Assembly: GCF_041146395.1 (NCBI RefSeq)
Contig: NC_091001.1
Span: 103,686,965-103,750,964, forward strand
Length of the DNA: 64,000 nucleotides
Source of the DNA: Eulemur rufifrons
Taxonomy: Eukaryota > Chordata > Mammalia > Primates > Lemuridae
Direction: 5' to 3'
Shown here: positions 21,576 through 32,899 of the stretch, in pieces
How positions within the stretch are numbered: the first letter of the stretch is position 1
Layout of the letters: each line of letters starts with the position of its first letter
Position numbers and translations under genes: made by a program
Notes under the pieces: model-generated
The model's database searches: none
Told to the model about the DNA's origin: nothing
The model's input: only the letters and a program-made list of their open reading frames with translations

Positions 21576-24430
21576 TCCTAAACTGATACTGGAGTCAGTC
21601 AAAATGCCCCCCTTGTTTTCTTAGGAACATTCTATGATCTGCTTCTCCCTCTCTGATCAATCCTGCCTACTGGTCTATTCCCAGATTTGACATCCTCCAG
21701 CAAACCTTCCCAGGCTACCTGAGATTTCTCTCCTGGTCCCCAGAACTTCTAGAGCATATATTGTCTGGGATACCTTCTGCTGCTCCCTGTGCCTGGACCA
21801 CAGGCTTCTTTCCAGGCTGCACTTAGCCTTCTGACTCCTTCTTGATCTTGGGGTCTGGCTTAGCCTCTCTATGGGCTGGCACATTGTCTCTTTTGTGGAT
21901 TTGTTCAACATTTCTCCTCAGAAGTGTTTGGGATTATTTTGGTCTTCTTGCTTATTATCTCCAGTGGAGTAATTTTTAGACTAAATTAAACCCCCACTTT
22001 CGCCTCCATCATCATGGCTTCCAAGAGTAGTAGGAATTACAATAAGAATCTTTGGCCAAATCCTAATAAATCTGGTTAGCATTTTGTCATATTTCTTTAT
22101 CCCTTGGGATTAGGCAATGTCCCAGACCAATCATCACCCAGAAAGGTTTTCATACATATAAACTCCCCAATGCCAACAATTCTCCAAATCCCTTGCTATT
22201 AGTTTCATCTCTCTCCCAGAAGAGGACTGTTACTTGCCAGCAGAGTGAGACTCGCATCAGGATATGCATGTTACTATTGTGGTGTGTTCTTATCCTGAGA
22301 ACTCAGAGATTCCAAATAGGCTAAGATTCCCTTCCAGAGTACCTCAGGCCAGAACTCAAAATTCCAGAAGACATACAAGCCATATGGATGCATATTCCCT
22401 GTGTTTCTTACCTCTAGCTTATTCTATAAGGTGCTCTAAGTGAAGACATGTTTGTTTAAACAAAGGGAAAAAAATCATTATTCAGATTGCGATTAAAAAA
22501 AAATCCATCTTACCATCTTGCTTAGAAGAGTCTAGACAGAGTGGGAGGAAAGTGGCAGATTTCAAAACTTCTATTTGAGTTTATATTAAATTCTATCTTA
22601 AAGGAGAGCTCTGTATGAGTATGGAAATCAGATCTCAACAATATCCTGACATAACATATGAAAGCTCCTTAAATATAGCCAGGTGCACTGTAGGGTCAAG
22701 ATTAATGCTGCCATCATCTTCGCTCCTTCTCTTCTGTGTGTTATGAAAATCCTGAACAGTTCTGATAACTATAGTTTATAGTGGAGAACTTGCCAACTGC
22801 TTTCAGCACAGGGAAAACTGTTGCCCATACTCTTCACAGCTCATCACTCTCCCACATTTACTATCAGAACCCGTGTTGTAAGATGACAATCAAAGCCATT
22901 GTTGTTTGGATATTCTTCTTTACTGATAGCAACTTTAATATTTCATAAAGTATTGGGGGCACACTCTTTCTGAAAGTTTGATTTTTCTGGGTTTCTGTCT
23001 TATAATGCCAGGTCTCATAGACAGTGGCCACCAGCTTGCACCTTCCTCACCTTTAACATCTTCACCAGTCCCTCAACTTATGCTGACATGGTGAGTCATA
23101 CCACTAAAATGATGTGGGGGTTACATAATGTATTCTCCCTCTGATGATTTCTATAGCCAATGGTAGCCAAAGAAATTGCTTTGAATTCTTCATATGAGTT
23201 TAACAAATCTCCTTATATCACTATGTTCATTGATGCTTTTGCAATTAATCACAAAGTGATTACACAATTCTTTTATGTTACATCTTCTCTCTTTGTCTTT
23301 TTTTAGAACTTCAGTGGGGTGCATTATGTAATTATGCTGTATCAGTATTCTTTGCTTGCCTTCATGTGTGTCTGTTTGCATGCATGTGTCACGTGTGCAT
23401 GCCTGTATTTGTTTATGTATATATGTATTAATATATGTATACAAAAAGACATGTATGAGTTTTTTGCAATATGTTTAAAAATAATATATAAGTATGTATA
23501 GGTTATGTATACATGATGTGTAAATATGTGTCTGCACATATTTTTGTATATTCATGTGTTTCTCTGGGCTTGCCATGCAAAAGTGAGATGCTTGCGTTTC
23601 TTTCTCCTTAGAAACTGGAGAGCTCGTCATATTTCGTCTGTTGTTACATAAGCTGGATAAGTTGAAACTCAGTGGGTTTATCAGGAAGAAATGGATTTTG
23701 CAATCTCACACTGTATCTGTTATTTCTTCCTCACTGGTCAACAAACCCTACTGACGTGAGCTAGCACTGATGAATCATCACTCTGAGAAAGGCAGTGACA
23801 AAAGGCTGTTTAATTGCAGTAACTTTTGAAGGAGTTGTTATCTTTTTTCAATTTGCTTAGAATTATTGAAATAAAGATTCATTCTTATTTGTTCTTTCAG
23901 AGTCTTGGGTGTATTTGATCATGCTGACCAGATTTATCTATGGAAATTATTGAATTTCATGCATAACTGAGCTCCCACACAACAAAAAAGTGGTCTTGGC
24001 TGTGCTGAGATTGAGAAAAGCAAGGAACCTGGCAGGTTGTATGATCCCCTGGGGCTCAGCAGCTGTCTGCCCTGTTTTAGGGTAACAAAATCCAATTTTC
24101 ACTCTGCCCACATGGGCTGGGAGACAGCAGGGGACCACACTAGCTTGAAGAATTTTGGCTTCCTCATTTGTGAAACGTGACCAAACACATTAATTTCAGT
24201 GGCAGGAAGGAGATTAGAAAAATATCAGATGGGGTTGAACAAATTGCAGTCATCAAACACAAACTGCCACGAAAGTGCCAGATCAGAATCAGGGACAGAG
24301 CTCAGATTGGGGAGACAAAATGTAAATAATACATGGACTAAAGAAGCTCTCGATTTTTGAAGTGATATTGCATCTACACTCATACATATCTACAAGGCTT
24401 TTGAAATATTTTTTTGTTAGGGCACAACTC
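21576..24430. other. Gene-free sequence, 2.9 kb
   Basis: No exon chain, RNA gene or clear repeat. A stretch at about 21640-21860 has L2-like vocabulary, but too weakly to call. An alternating TA/TG-rich run lies at about 23330-23560 (many ATGTAT and ATATGT words) and accounts for the short frames there. Confidence 0.45.
23395..23545. repeat. TA/TG-rich low-complexity run
   Basis: Alternating purine-pyrimidine words such as ATGTATATATGTAT recur here without a strict period. Confidence 0.6.
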
Positions 24431-24434
24431 ATAT

Positions 24435-24885
24435 CATTTAACTACCCTACCCAGTATGTTTAGGATCGAATTTAAACTCTTAATTTGTTATCTGAAGCTC
24501 TCCATCATTAAACTTCAGCTTCTCTTTTCAAGCCCTCTGCAGAATGACTCATTACTTTCTCTGCAAACCCAGCTCACGCTGTTCCCCCTGGATCTGCTTA
24601 CATAAAATACTTTATCAAATTTCTTCTCAGATTCCCTGATCAGGAGTTAAAATATCTCTCTTGTTTCTCTCTCTGTATCTCCTTCCCTTATATAATTGTA
24701 TTTGCATTCTTCCCATGGTACTCACTAATTTCTGTTTTAGATTACAATCATATGTCTACATGCTTGATATCTTTATTTGACTCCTGAAGGACAGGGTCTG
24801 CTTCATTTGTGTGCTCTTCCAGTACCTAACAGAGATCTTTGCATGCATATAGGTGAAAAAAATTAAATGAATAAGTGAGCAAATA
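24435..24885 (+). repeat. L2 LINE 3' end
   Basis: Forward L2. A coding-region remnant is followed by the typical 3' part 'tttgactcctgaaggacagggtctgcttcatttgtgtgctcttccagtacctaacagag' (24778-24835) and a degenerate 'aatgaataag' tail. Ancient. Confidence 0.7.
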
Positions 24886-24959
24886 CATACAAGACATCCA
24901 ACAATTTGGTTTCTAAATGCTATTCTAACATTAACTTAGTATCACAACACCTCAATTTA

Positions 24960-26615
24960 CTTAAATGTATAATAAAAAATTAGGATATCTTATTACTTCA
25001 GAAGCCTTATGCAACTAAATCAAAGGATTTTACAGAGAAATTCTACCAAATTTGAAAGGCCTGACTAATCCAGTCTTATTCAAAATGATCTAGAGGAGGA
25101 TTTCTCAGAGTTGGCACTATTCTTTGTTATGAAGGGCTGTTCTGTGCAGTGTAGGATGTTTAGCAGCATGCCTGGACTATACCCACTAGAGATGCCAGTA
25201 GCATCTGCCCTTTAGTCAAGACAATTAAAAATAAGTCTCCAGACACTACCAAATGTCCCTTGGGGGCAAAAAATCATCCATAGTTGAGAACTACTGATCT
25301 AGAGACTAAAAAAGCAATCTCAGACCTGACAATGAGAGTATATAAAAGGAAAATTATAGACACAGAGTATTCATGCAATAGATATAAAAATTTAAGCAAG
25401 ACACTAGCAAACCAAATTAAATGAATGTAAAACAAAATTTGGTAAGCTAGGTTTTTCTCAGGATTGATTTAATAAGTTAAATCTCTAAGTATCTTTTGCC
25501 ACATTAACAGAGTAAAGGAGAAAACCCATGTGATTATTTCATTGGCTTCAGACTAAGGATTATATAAAATTCAACACTGATTCACAATTGAAACAAACCA
25601 GCAAACAACTCTTAATAAACTAGGCATAGAAGTATATTCCATAACCTTGAATGGTTATATCTTTTTAAAAAGACAAAATATCATATTTTAAACAGGGAAA
25701 TGTTAGAAAGATTTCCTTTAGCATCAGAAGCAAAGCAAAAATTTCCATCATTTTCACTTTATGTCAAAATTTCATTGGATGCCTTGGCCAGTTAAATAAG
25801 ACAAGAAAAATGAATTAAAAGTAAAATGATTAGAAAGAAGATAAAACTGTCATTATCAACATAGAAAACCTCCAAAATTAAAGACAAATTATTATAATTA
25901 ATCTCCATAACACCCTGAAAAATAATAAAAAACATAAATTTTAAAAGCTATCTTTTGATATACTAAAAAAAACTGCAAAGTATCTAGGAATAAATGTAAA
26001 AAATAAGATATAAGATCTGAAAGCAAAAAATAATGTAAACTTTATTAAATATAGTAAATAGAACCAAGAGAAGTTAAGAGACATTTGATGTTCATGAGTA
26101 GGAACATTTAAAACACTACAAACAGTTCTGCCTAATTAATGCCTAAACAACAGTTTTTTGTTCTCAGTAGAAATTTTCAAGCTGGGTATTCTGAAATGTA
26201 CATACAAGAGTAAAGGATTAATACTGGCCAAGACATTTAGAAAGAAAGAGGAGGAGGATGTAGAAGAGAAAAAAAAGTGAGAGGAAAAATGGAAGATATG
26301 CCCCGTCTGACATTAGATCTTATTAAGAAGCTGAAGTAATTAAGACTTTTAATAAGGTGTGGTATCTGTAGACACCCGAACCAATGGGATGGGAGTTTGA
26401 GCCCTAATATAAGACAGAGATGGCATGATAGATGTCTGTGAGGAAGAGAGTGGAGCTGATTAAAAAACAAATGTTGATGCAGAAGCAGGAATGGTGGGCA
26501 ACTTCATGTAATACATAAAAATCAACTCCAGGTGGATTAAGGACATAAATATCAAGCAAAATTTTAAATAGAAAATGTGTTATTTGATTTGATTTTTTAT
26601 GGAGAATTTTTATCA
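24960..26615 (+). mobile_element. Old L1 LINE, ORF2 region (left part)
   Basis: Plus-strand old L1. Recognisable ORF2-derived stretches are 'gagaaattctaccaaatttgaaagg' (25037-25061), 'gcaagacactagcaaaccaaatta' (25395-25419), 'aagtaatatc..aggataaagg'-type degenerate blocks, and 'aaatcaactccaggtggattaaggacataaat' (26518-26550). MER5A interrupts it at 25096-25296, a younger minus-strand L1 interrupts it at 26620-28062, and it resumes after that. No frame survives. Confidence 0.75.
25096..25296 (+). mobile_element. MER5A DNA transposon (hAT-Charlie, non-autonomous)
   Basis: 201 bp starting 'gaggatttctcagagttggcactattc' and ending 'catagttgagaactactg'. The body 'ggatgtttagcagcatgcctgg', 'actatacccactagagatgccagtagcatctgcc' and 'ccagacactaccaaatgtccc' is diagnostic of MER5A. 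A perfect 8-bp target-site duplication, ATCTAGAG, sits at 25088-25095 and 25297-25304, exactly the hAT length. It is inserted in the old L1. Confidence 0.95.
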
Positions 26616-26619
26616 AGTA

Positions 26620-28062
26620 ATTTTTAAATTTTTTAAATTTAAGAATATTATGTGGGTACAAATGTTTTGGCTACATGAATTGCTTTTGTACAGTTTGAGT
26701 AAAAGTTATAAGTGTGCCCATCACCATATAGTGTGCATTGTACCCATTAAATGTCAGTTTACCCATCCCCACCTCCCCACTCCCACCTACTTGAGTTTCA
26801 TTGAGTTTTACTTCCATATGTGCACATGAGTGTTGATCAATTAGTTACAATTTAATAGTGAGTACATGTGTTGTTCCATTCTTGTGATACTTCACTTAGG
26901 AGAATGGTCTTCAGTTCTATCCGGGTCTTTATAAAAGATATTAGTTCACCATTTTTTATTGGCTGAGTAGTACTTCATCATATATTTATATACCACATTT
27001 CATTAACCTACTCATGAATTGCTGGGCACTTGGGTTGATCCCACATCTTTGTGATCGTGAACTGTGCTGCAATAAACATTCAAGTGCAAGTGTCTTTTCA
27101 ATAAAATGGCTTTTGTTCCTTTGGATAAATGCCCAATAGTGGTATTGCTAGATCAAATGATAGGTCTACTTTTAGTTCTTTGAGGTATCTCCATACTACT
27201 TTCCATAGAGGTTGTACTAGTTTGCAGTCCCACTAATGGTGTATAAATGTTCCTTTCTCTCTGCATCCACATCAGCATCTGTTGTTTTGGGACTTTTTGA
27301 CAAAAAGCCATTCTCACAGTAGTTAGGTAATATTTCCTTGTGGTTTTTATTTGGATTTCCCTGCTCACTAGAGACATTGAGCATTTTTCATGTGTTTATT
27401 AGCCATTTAGTCTATCTTCTTCTGAAAAGTTTCTGTTCATATCTTTTGCCCACTTTTTACAGGGTTGCTTGATTTTTTCTTGCTTATTTGCTTGAGTTCT
27501 TTGTAGATGCTGTTCATTAACCCTTTATCAGATGTATAGCATGCAAATATTTTCTCCCATTCTGTAGGTTATCTATTAGCTCTACTGATTGTTTCCTTGG
27601 CTGTGCAGAGCTTTTAAATTTAATCAAGTCTCATTCATTATTTTTTATTGTTGCTATGATTGCCTTTGGGGTCTTCCTCCTAAATTCTTTGCCTAGGCTA
27701 ATATTTATAAGAGTTTTTCCAACATTTTCTCCTAGAATTCTTATGGTTTCATGCCTTAGGTTTAAGTCTGTTATCCATCTTGAATTAATTTTTGTGCGTG
27801 GTTAGAGGTATGGATCCTGTTTTACTCTTCTACATGTGGCTACCAAGTTGTCCCAGCACCATCTATTCAACAGGGATTCTTTTCCCCTGTGTATGTTGCT
27901 GTCTGCTTTGTCAGATCAGATGGCAATATGAGGATGATTTTGTATCTGGGTTCTCTGTTCTGATCCATTGGTCTATGTCTTTGTTTTTGTGCCAGTACCA
28001 TGCTGTTTTGGTTACTACAGCCTTATAGTATAGCTTGAAATCTGGTAAAGTAATGACTCCTG
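26620..28062 (-). mobile_element. L1 LINE, 3' 1.4 kb, strepsirrhine-type 3' UTR
   Basis: A 5'-truncated L1 on the minus strand. The degenerate A-tail is at the left (26620-26640). The 3' UTR runs to about 27080 and the C-terminal part of ORF2 fills the rest (for example 'cagccttatagtatagcttgaaatctgg' at 28019-28046 in complement). The 3' UTR sequence with 'attatgtgggtacaaatgttttggct' is the form I associate with strepsirrhine L1s. It splits the older plus-strand L1. Confidence 0.9.
27080..28062 (-). pseudogene. L1 ORF2 C-terminal fragment (broken)
   Basis: The minus-strand reading of this interval corresponds to the ORF2 region after the reverse transcriptase domain and its Cys-rich C-terminus. 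An open piece of 74 codons spans 27153-27377 and carries the 'REIQIKTTRKYYLTTVRMAF' block. Stops and frameshifts interrupt the remainder. It has no catalytic domain and no promoter. Confidence 0.8.
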
Positions 28063-29080
28063 ATTTAAAAGCTAGTCATATAATCCAAATGTTAAAGAGG
28101 ATATGGATGAACTTAATCTCTTATACATTGCTATGAAATGTGCAATTTCCTACAACCACTTTGGAAAATGTTGTGGCATTATTTGAAAGTCAAATGTTCC
28201 TATACCCTATGTTGCAGAAATCTCACTCTTAGGTATTTACCCAAGACAAAAGAAAAAAGGGATTGAATAAAAAAGTTTCAAGATCACAGAAGGTGATAAA
28301 ATTTTATTCTATAACTCAGGAAAAAAATAGAAGGCAATAGTCAAAACTAATACAGTAATAAAAAAACAACTCAAAAGTAGCAATGTTAAACAGACATAGC
28401 TTAAAACAGTCAACATAAAAGAACATTAGCTTAAGGAAAAAAATCATGCAAATGTAGTTGGAAAATTACAAAGACATTAACATTATTAGAGCAGAAATAA
28501 CACCTATGTCAAAAAGACAAAGGACACCCTACTTTCACATGATCGGTTTTCTTAAAAGCAGAGAAAACAATAAGTGAAACAGAAAATATATTCAAATATA
28601 TAATGAAAGAACACTTTTCTGAAGTATAAAAAAATCTTTCTTCAAATTTGAAAGAGCATACTCTGTTTTCAAAAAATTGATATAGAAATAAATATGAAGT
28701 AAAAAAATAGTCTGCTGAAGCCATTGAACTTCAAGGATTAATCAAACAAAAGAGCTCAGAAATTTGATATCAATTTTATGAATAAACTGATAATTCACAT
28801 TGAGTTTATTTAAGCAGAGAGCTAAGACAGAAAACAATATGAGAATTATGATTACAAAAAAGGCATAAACATCATAAACTAACAATGTAAGACAATATAA
28901 TTAACAGAAAGGAGGATATTAAGGTCCTTAATTAGGGAATTAAAAGGAACAGTAATTGCATTAATTTCCTCATTTTCTAGAGAAAAAATTCAACAAATTG
29001 ATAAAAGTAGATACCTCAAGAAATACAGATTTATGTATATTATTTATGATTATTATGTTAACTACAACAAATCCTAAGAT
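28063..29080 (+). mobile_element. Old L1-type LINE, right part
   Basis: After the minus-strand L1, old plus-strand L1 sequence resumes: 'tgcagaaatctcactcttaggtatttacccaagac' (28213-28247) is an L1 3' UTR block. The following A-rich kilobase (28290-29010) has the vocabulary of an old L1 or HAL1 ORF1-ORF2 junction, for instance 'aatgaaagaacacttttctgaagta' near 28602. The second part may be a different LINE copy. No frame is intact. Confidence 0.5.
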
Positions 29081-29810
29081 TACATTATAAATTTCCCAGA
29101 TTTTCTACAGGAAGCGCATGTGTGCACACACACCCACATATGCCTGTACACAGCAATAAGGTCAGCAGAAGCAACAAGATAGAAATGGAAAAGAAAATGG
29201 AATATTTATAGCAGATCTCTTCTCTCTCTTTATCTCTGCATATAAACATAGGAACATAAATTATACACTTTTTATCTGGAATGCCTAGAACAACATACTT
29301 TGCAAAGTAGGTGCTCACAAAATCGAAAGATATTAATACCACTTCAGAGCCATTGAACTTGTTGCCCAAGTGTTCCTACCACCTCCCACTGCACCCCCCA
29401 CCCCAACAGCACTGAACTCTCCTTTCCCTGAAGTCCTTGTAGACTCTGTTGTCTGTGATACCACTCTTTGAATACAATCCTGGAGTCACAGAGAAGATAA
29501 TAATTGGAAGGGATCTTTAAGCCTAGGAAAGTCAGCTTGCCTATCTGATTCAATTTCTTCCATTGCAAAATATCTAACTTGAATCCCTCTCTGTCTCTAG
29601 GGTATGTGTCTTATTTTCCTACTAAGCTATGTACTTGTGAAAACTTGGCCTCTGGTCTTCAAAGTGCTCTTTTTCTCATAAAGTGCCAAGCACTGGCTTT
29701 GGCTCATATGAAGGGTTCTGTATTCAGCTATGATATAATGTAATGAAACATGAAATGATTGAATGTTAGTAATGGATTGTATATATTGCCAGTCTTTGCC
29801 AAACATTCTG
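29081..29810. other. Gene-free sequence
   Basis: No gene recognised. A short segment near 29505-29570 is reminiscent of an old SINE-like conserved repeat but too diverged to call. Confidence 0.45.
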
Positions 29811-29814
29811 TTGA

Positions 29815-29965
29815 TCACTTAACATGCATTGCATAATGTAATCTTCGTAGCAATCCTATTATTATTTTATACTTGAACCAAAAAATAAAGGGAATTAATA
29901 AAGATACTTAAACCAGGATTTGAACCTAGGCAATCTGGTTCCTGGGTTAACTACTATGCTGCACA
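29815..29965 (-). repeat. MIR SINE
   Basis: Reverse-orientation MIR: 'acttgaaccaaaaaataaaggg' and 'aaaccaggatttgaacctaggcaatctgg' at about 29870-29938 are the complement of the MIR core. Confidence 0.75.
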
Positions 29966-31195
29966 GCAGAGGCAAAAGGGTAGCATGTATTTTTTTCTGA
30001 CTGTTCAATTGACTCATAGAATATATTTACAGATTTAGGATACATGTGTCACTTCCTTAAACTGCCCAGCTGCACCTGCACCCGGAAACTTCTCACCCAT
30101 TCAGCGGGTGGGAAGGAAGCCCCAGGCATGGAGAGATGCTCAGTGAAGCGGCTGACCTACAATAGAGCAGGATTTGCAATCCCAGGCCACTGCTGCAACA
30201 GCTCCTCTGAGAGCCAGGCCCACATGGGGCAAAACCAAACAGGTGCAATACCTGACCTTTCTGCCAGTCTGCTTTGCCCAGGCAGACACCTGGGGAACTG
30301 AATGCTTCCCACTCAGTAGGCACAGGCAGGAGTCAGGGAGAGGTCCGGGAGAAGGAGAGCATCGGGCAAGTCCTGGTTTTGAGAAACTAGCCCAGGCGGC
30401 AGTTTACTCTTAGGTGTGTGTGTTCAACTAATAAATTGTGTCATTTGAGATCTCCTAAAGCTTTCTCAGTTCCAGGAAAGAGTCTTCACTATGGCTGTAG
30501 AAATGTGTTTATGTCTTGGAGACTTTTTAGTTTTCTTTTCACTTAAACCTAGTATCACTCATTCATCACCAAATCTCCCTCACTGGCCTGACATGCTGTC
30601 ATTGAAACTTCTGTATTCCTGGATCTATTGCAACATTTACTATATCATGTTATAATTTTTGCTCTCCAGCTGGATCTCACTGGACCCCTTAGACAGAATG
30701 ACACGTGGTTTATGTCTGCACCCCCTTTGTTTGGAAGAAAAAAATCTGACACCAAGCAGACACCAACGCACTTGTGAAATGAGTAAAAGACAAATCAGCT
30801 GTCCAGTGAAAACACAATCTAGCCAATGGAATTGAATCAAAGGGAGCTGCCGAAGTTTCTGACTAGAAAGCTAATCTTCTGACCCAAGGCCCCAGGTATT
30901 TTTTTCAAGGTCTACGCCCCTGACTGAACCTAAAATTTATTCGGATTTACTTGTAAGTCAACAAGAATGTGGATTGTTCTTTGTGGTTTTCAGATACATA
31001 TTTTATTCAGTATTCAAGATGCTGATACCACATAATTTTATGTATGACACGTAAAATGACGCAATAAACATTTCATGTATTTACTAAATACATAAAATAG
31101 AAACAACTTATTATAATACAGGAATAATCACTTTGGCATTTGGGAGTGTATTTCCTTCCTATTGTCATTCCCATTCTAATATACCTGTGTCTAAA
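29966..31195. other. Gene-free sequence with a GC-richer patch
   Basis: Between 30050 and 30410 the sequence is GC-richer and open for 76-85 codons in several frames on both strands (30044-30301 plus, 30093-30323 minus, 30174-30413 plus). No domain or splice pattern is recognisable. The rest is AT-rich. Confidence 0.45.
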
Positions 31196-31245
31196 TAGCT
31201 ATCTAGATAGCTAGATAGATGAAATACATATGTATCTAGAGATAA
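31196..31245. repeat. Degenerate GATA/TAGC repeat
   Basis: TAGCTATCTAGATAGCTAGA-type units form a short self-complementary tract just before an LTR. Confidence 0.6.
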
Positions 31246-31249
31246 ATAT

Positions 31250-31579
31250 TGCTCCCCAAAAGATGTGCATTGGGGTGGGCCCAATTTAATCACAGGTGCC
31301 CTTGTAAGAGCAAGGTGGGAAGGTCAAGACGAGAGGAGATGCGAAGACAGAAGCAGAGGCTTGACTGGTGCAGAGGGAACTATGAGTTAGGGAATACAGC
31401 AGCCTCTAGAAGCTGGAAAAAGCAAGGAATAGAGTAGCCTCTAGAGCCTCCAGAAGGAAGGCAGTTCTGCAGACATATTTGGACTTCTGACTTCAAGAAC
31501 TGTGATATAATAAATTTATGTGTCTTAAGCCACTAGTCTCCAGTGTAATTTGTTACAGTAGCAATAGAAACCTAATATA
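31250..31579 (+). mobile_element. MLT1-type LTR, 5'-shortened
   Basis: Forward ERVL-MaLR LTR lacking its first part. It starts near 'ttggggtgggcccaatttaatc' and ends 'ttctgacttcaagaactgtgatataataaatttatgtgtcttaagccac..taatttgttacagtagcaatagaaacctaata'. The AATAAA signal lies at 31508-31513. Divergence is moderate. Confidence 0.85.
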
Positions 31580-31589
31580 GATACATAGG

Positions 31590-32039
31590 ATATTAGTTTC
31601 CTACCAATGCCATAACAAATTACCATAAACTGGTGGTTTAAAACAACGCAATTTATTTTTTCTCACAGTTCTGAAGGGTAGAAGTCCAAAACGTACTGCT
31701 GGCAGGGCAACATTTGCTGTCTCCAAAGGCTCTGGAGCAGAGTCCCTCCTCCCCTCTCCTTAGCTTCTGATGGTTGCCAGCAACCCGTGCCATTTCTTGG
31801 CTTATCGACAACTCACTCCAATCTCTGTCTCCGTCATCACATGGCATTCTTCCAGTGGTTGTCTTCATGTGGCCTTCTTATAAGAACACCAGTCGTTGGA
31901 TTTAGGGCCCACAATAATCTAGTGTGACCTGAATCTAACTAATCATACCTACAAAGACTCTATTTCCAAATAAAATCACATTCTGAAGTTCCGGATGAAC
32001 GTGAATTTAGGGGGCCAGGGGCATAGTATTCAACCCCAG
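31590..32039 (-). mobile_element. MLT1-type LTR, nearly complete, opposite orientation
   Basis: Reverse complement of an MLT1-family LTR. The left edge is 'tattagtttcctaccaatgccataacaaattaccataaactgg' (31591 on). The right part contains 'cacatggcattcttcc', 'acaccagtcgttggatttagggccca' and 'ctatttccaaataaaatcacattctg', ending near 'tattcaacccc'. It lies only about 10 bp from the preceding LTR, tail to tail. Confidence 0.88.
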
Positions 32040-32062
32040 GTAGATAGACAGATAGATAGATT
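32040..32062. repeat. Short (GATA)n tract
   Basis: GTAGATAGACAGATAGATAG directly follows the reverse MLT1 LTR. Confidence 0.8.
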
Positions 32063-32699
32063 CTTTGACAATATCATTTTTATTGTTGCATGGGATTTTG
32101 GTGTGTTTATAGCAAAATTTACTATGTCTATTCATTTTTCAAAAGTAACACATTGCTATATTTTTACCTAAGCATCAATTATTTCACTAGAAGAATTGCC
32201 CTCATTTCTGAATGCCACATTCTGCATGGAATATTGACAAACTGGAACTTACTCCAGGAAGGACAAAGCAGAATAGAGAATGGATCCCAAACCATTTCCC
32301 AGGAAAGACCACAAAAGGACTGAATGACTAATCAAGAGAGGAGAAGCCTCAGGACATTCACCGAGGGTATGTTCAAAGACTGGATGTATCACTACACTGA
32401 AAATAAATTAATCTTATTCTGTTTTTCCCCAAGGTGTTTAACTAAAGCAAATAAATCAAAAACTATCCTGAAGGGAAAAGTGCTACCATACTGGTCTCAC
32501 CTCTCTGGGTGGTCCTTCCTCTCTCAAATCTTGGGCCTGAAATTTTTCAGTCTTACTAGCCCTTCAAAGCCTTCAAGCAATTTTTTTTTATATTTTTGTC
32601 AAAAACTATGAATGGTATGAAATTTTATAAACTGTTAAGAACTGCTAAGGGTCTGAGATTTTTCCCTACTTGCAAATTGGCAAGTTATCCTGGTACAGT
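32063..32699. other. Gene-free sequence before an ERV remnant
   Basis: It contains frames of 77 and 95 codons (32090-32323 and 32324-32611, plus) with no recognised domain. It could include an eroded LTR part, but I cannot show that. Confidence 0.4.
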
Positions 32700-32890
32700 T
32701 ATTTAGATGCTGTGAAAGATATGAGACTCCTGGGTCAGATACAAAGGATGCTTATTACTCAACAGCAATAGTGGTAGCCAGGGTGTCATAATTTCCTTGA
32801 CTAGTTCCCAAGTCCCAGTTCCCACAGGGTGCTGTGAAAAGGGCCAGGCGAAGCCTGCATATGCAGTGGTTGTATCGTAGGAAAGAAACC
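32700..32890 (-). mobile_element. Possible 3' LTR remnant of an ERV
   Basis: Read on the minus strand, a segment with AGTAATAA, then 'gcatcctttgtatctgacccaggagtctcat', resembles the R-U5 part of class I endogenous retrovirus LTRs. It lies downstream of the env remnant in the same orientation, as a 3' LTR should. The LTR 5' boundary is not visible. Inference from pattern and position. Confidence 0.45.
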
Positions 32891-32899
32891 CTGAATTTA

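Noticed and set aside
23319..23539. Short frames rich in Tyr, Ile and Cys near 23.4 kb
   Set aside because: They come from alternating TA/TG low-complexity sequence.
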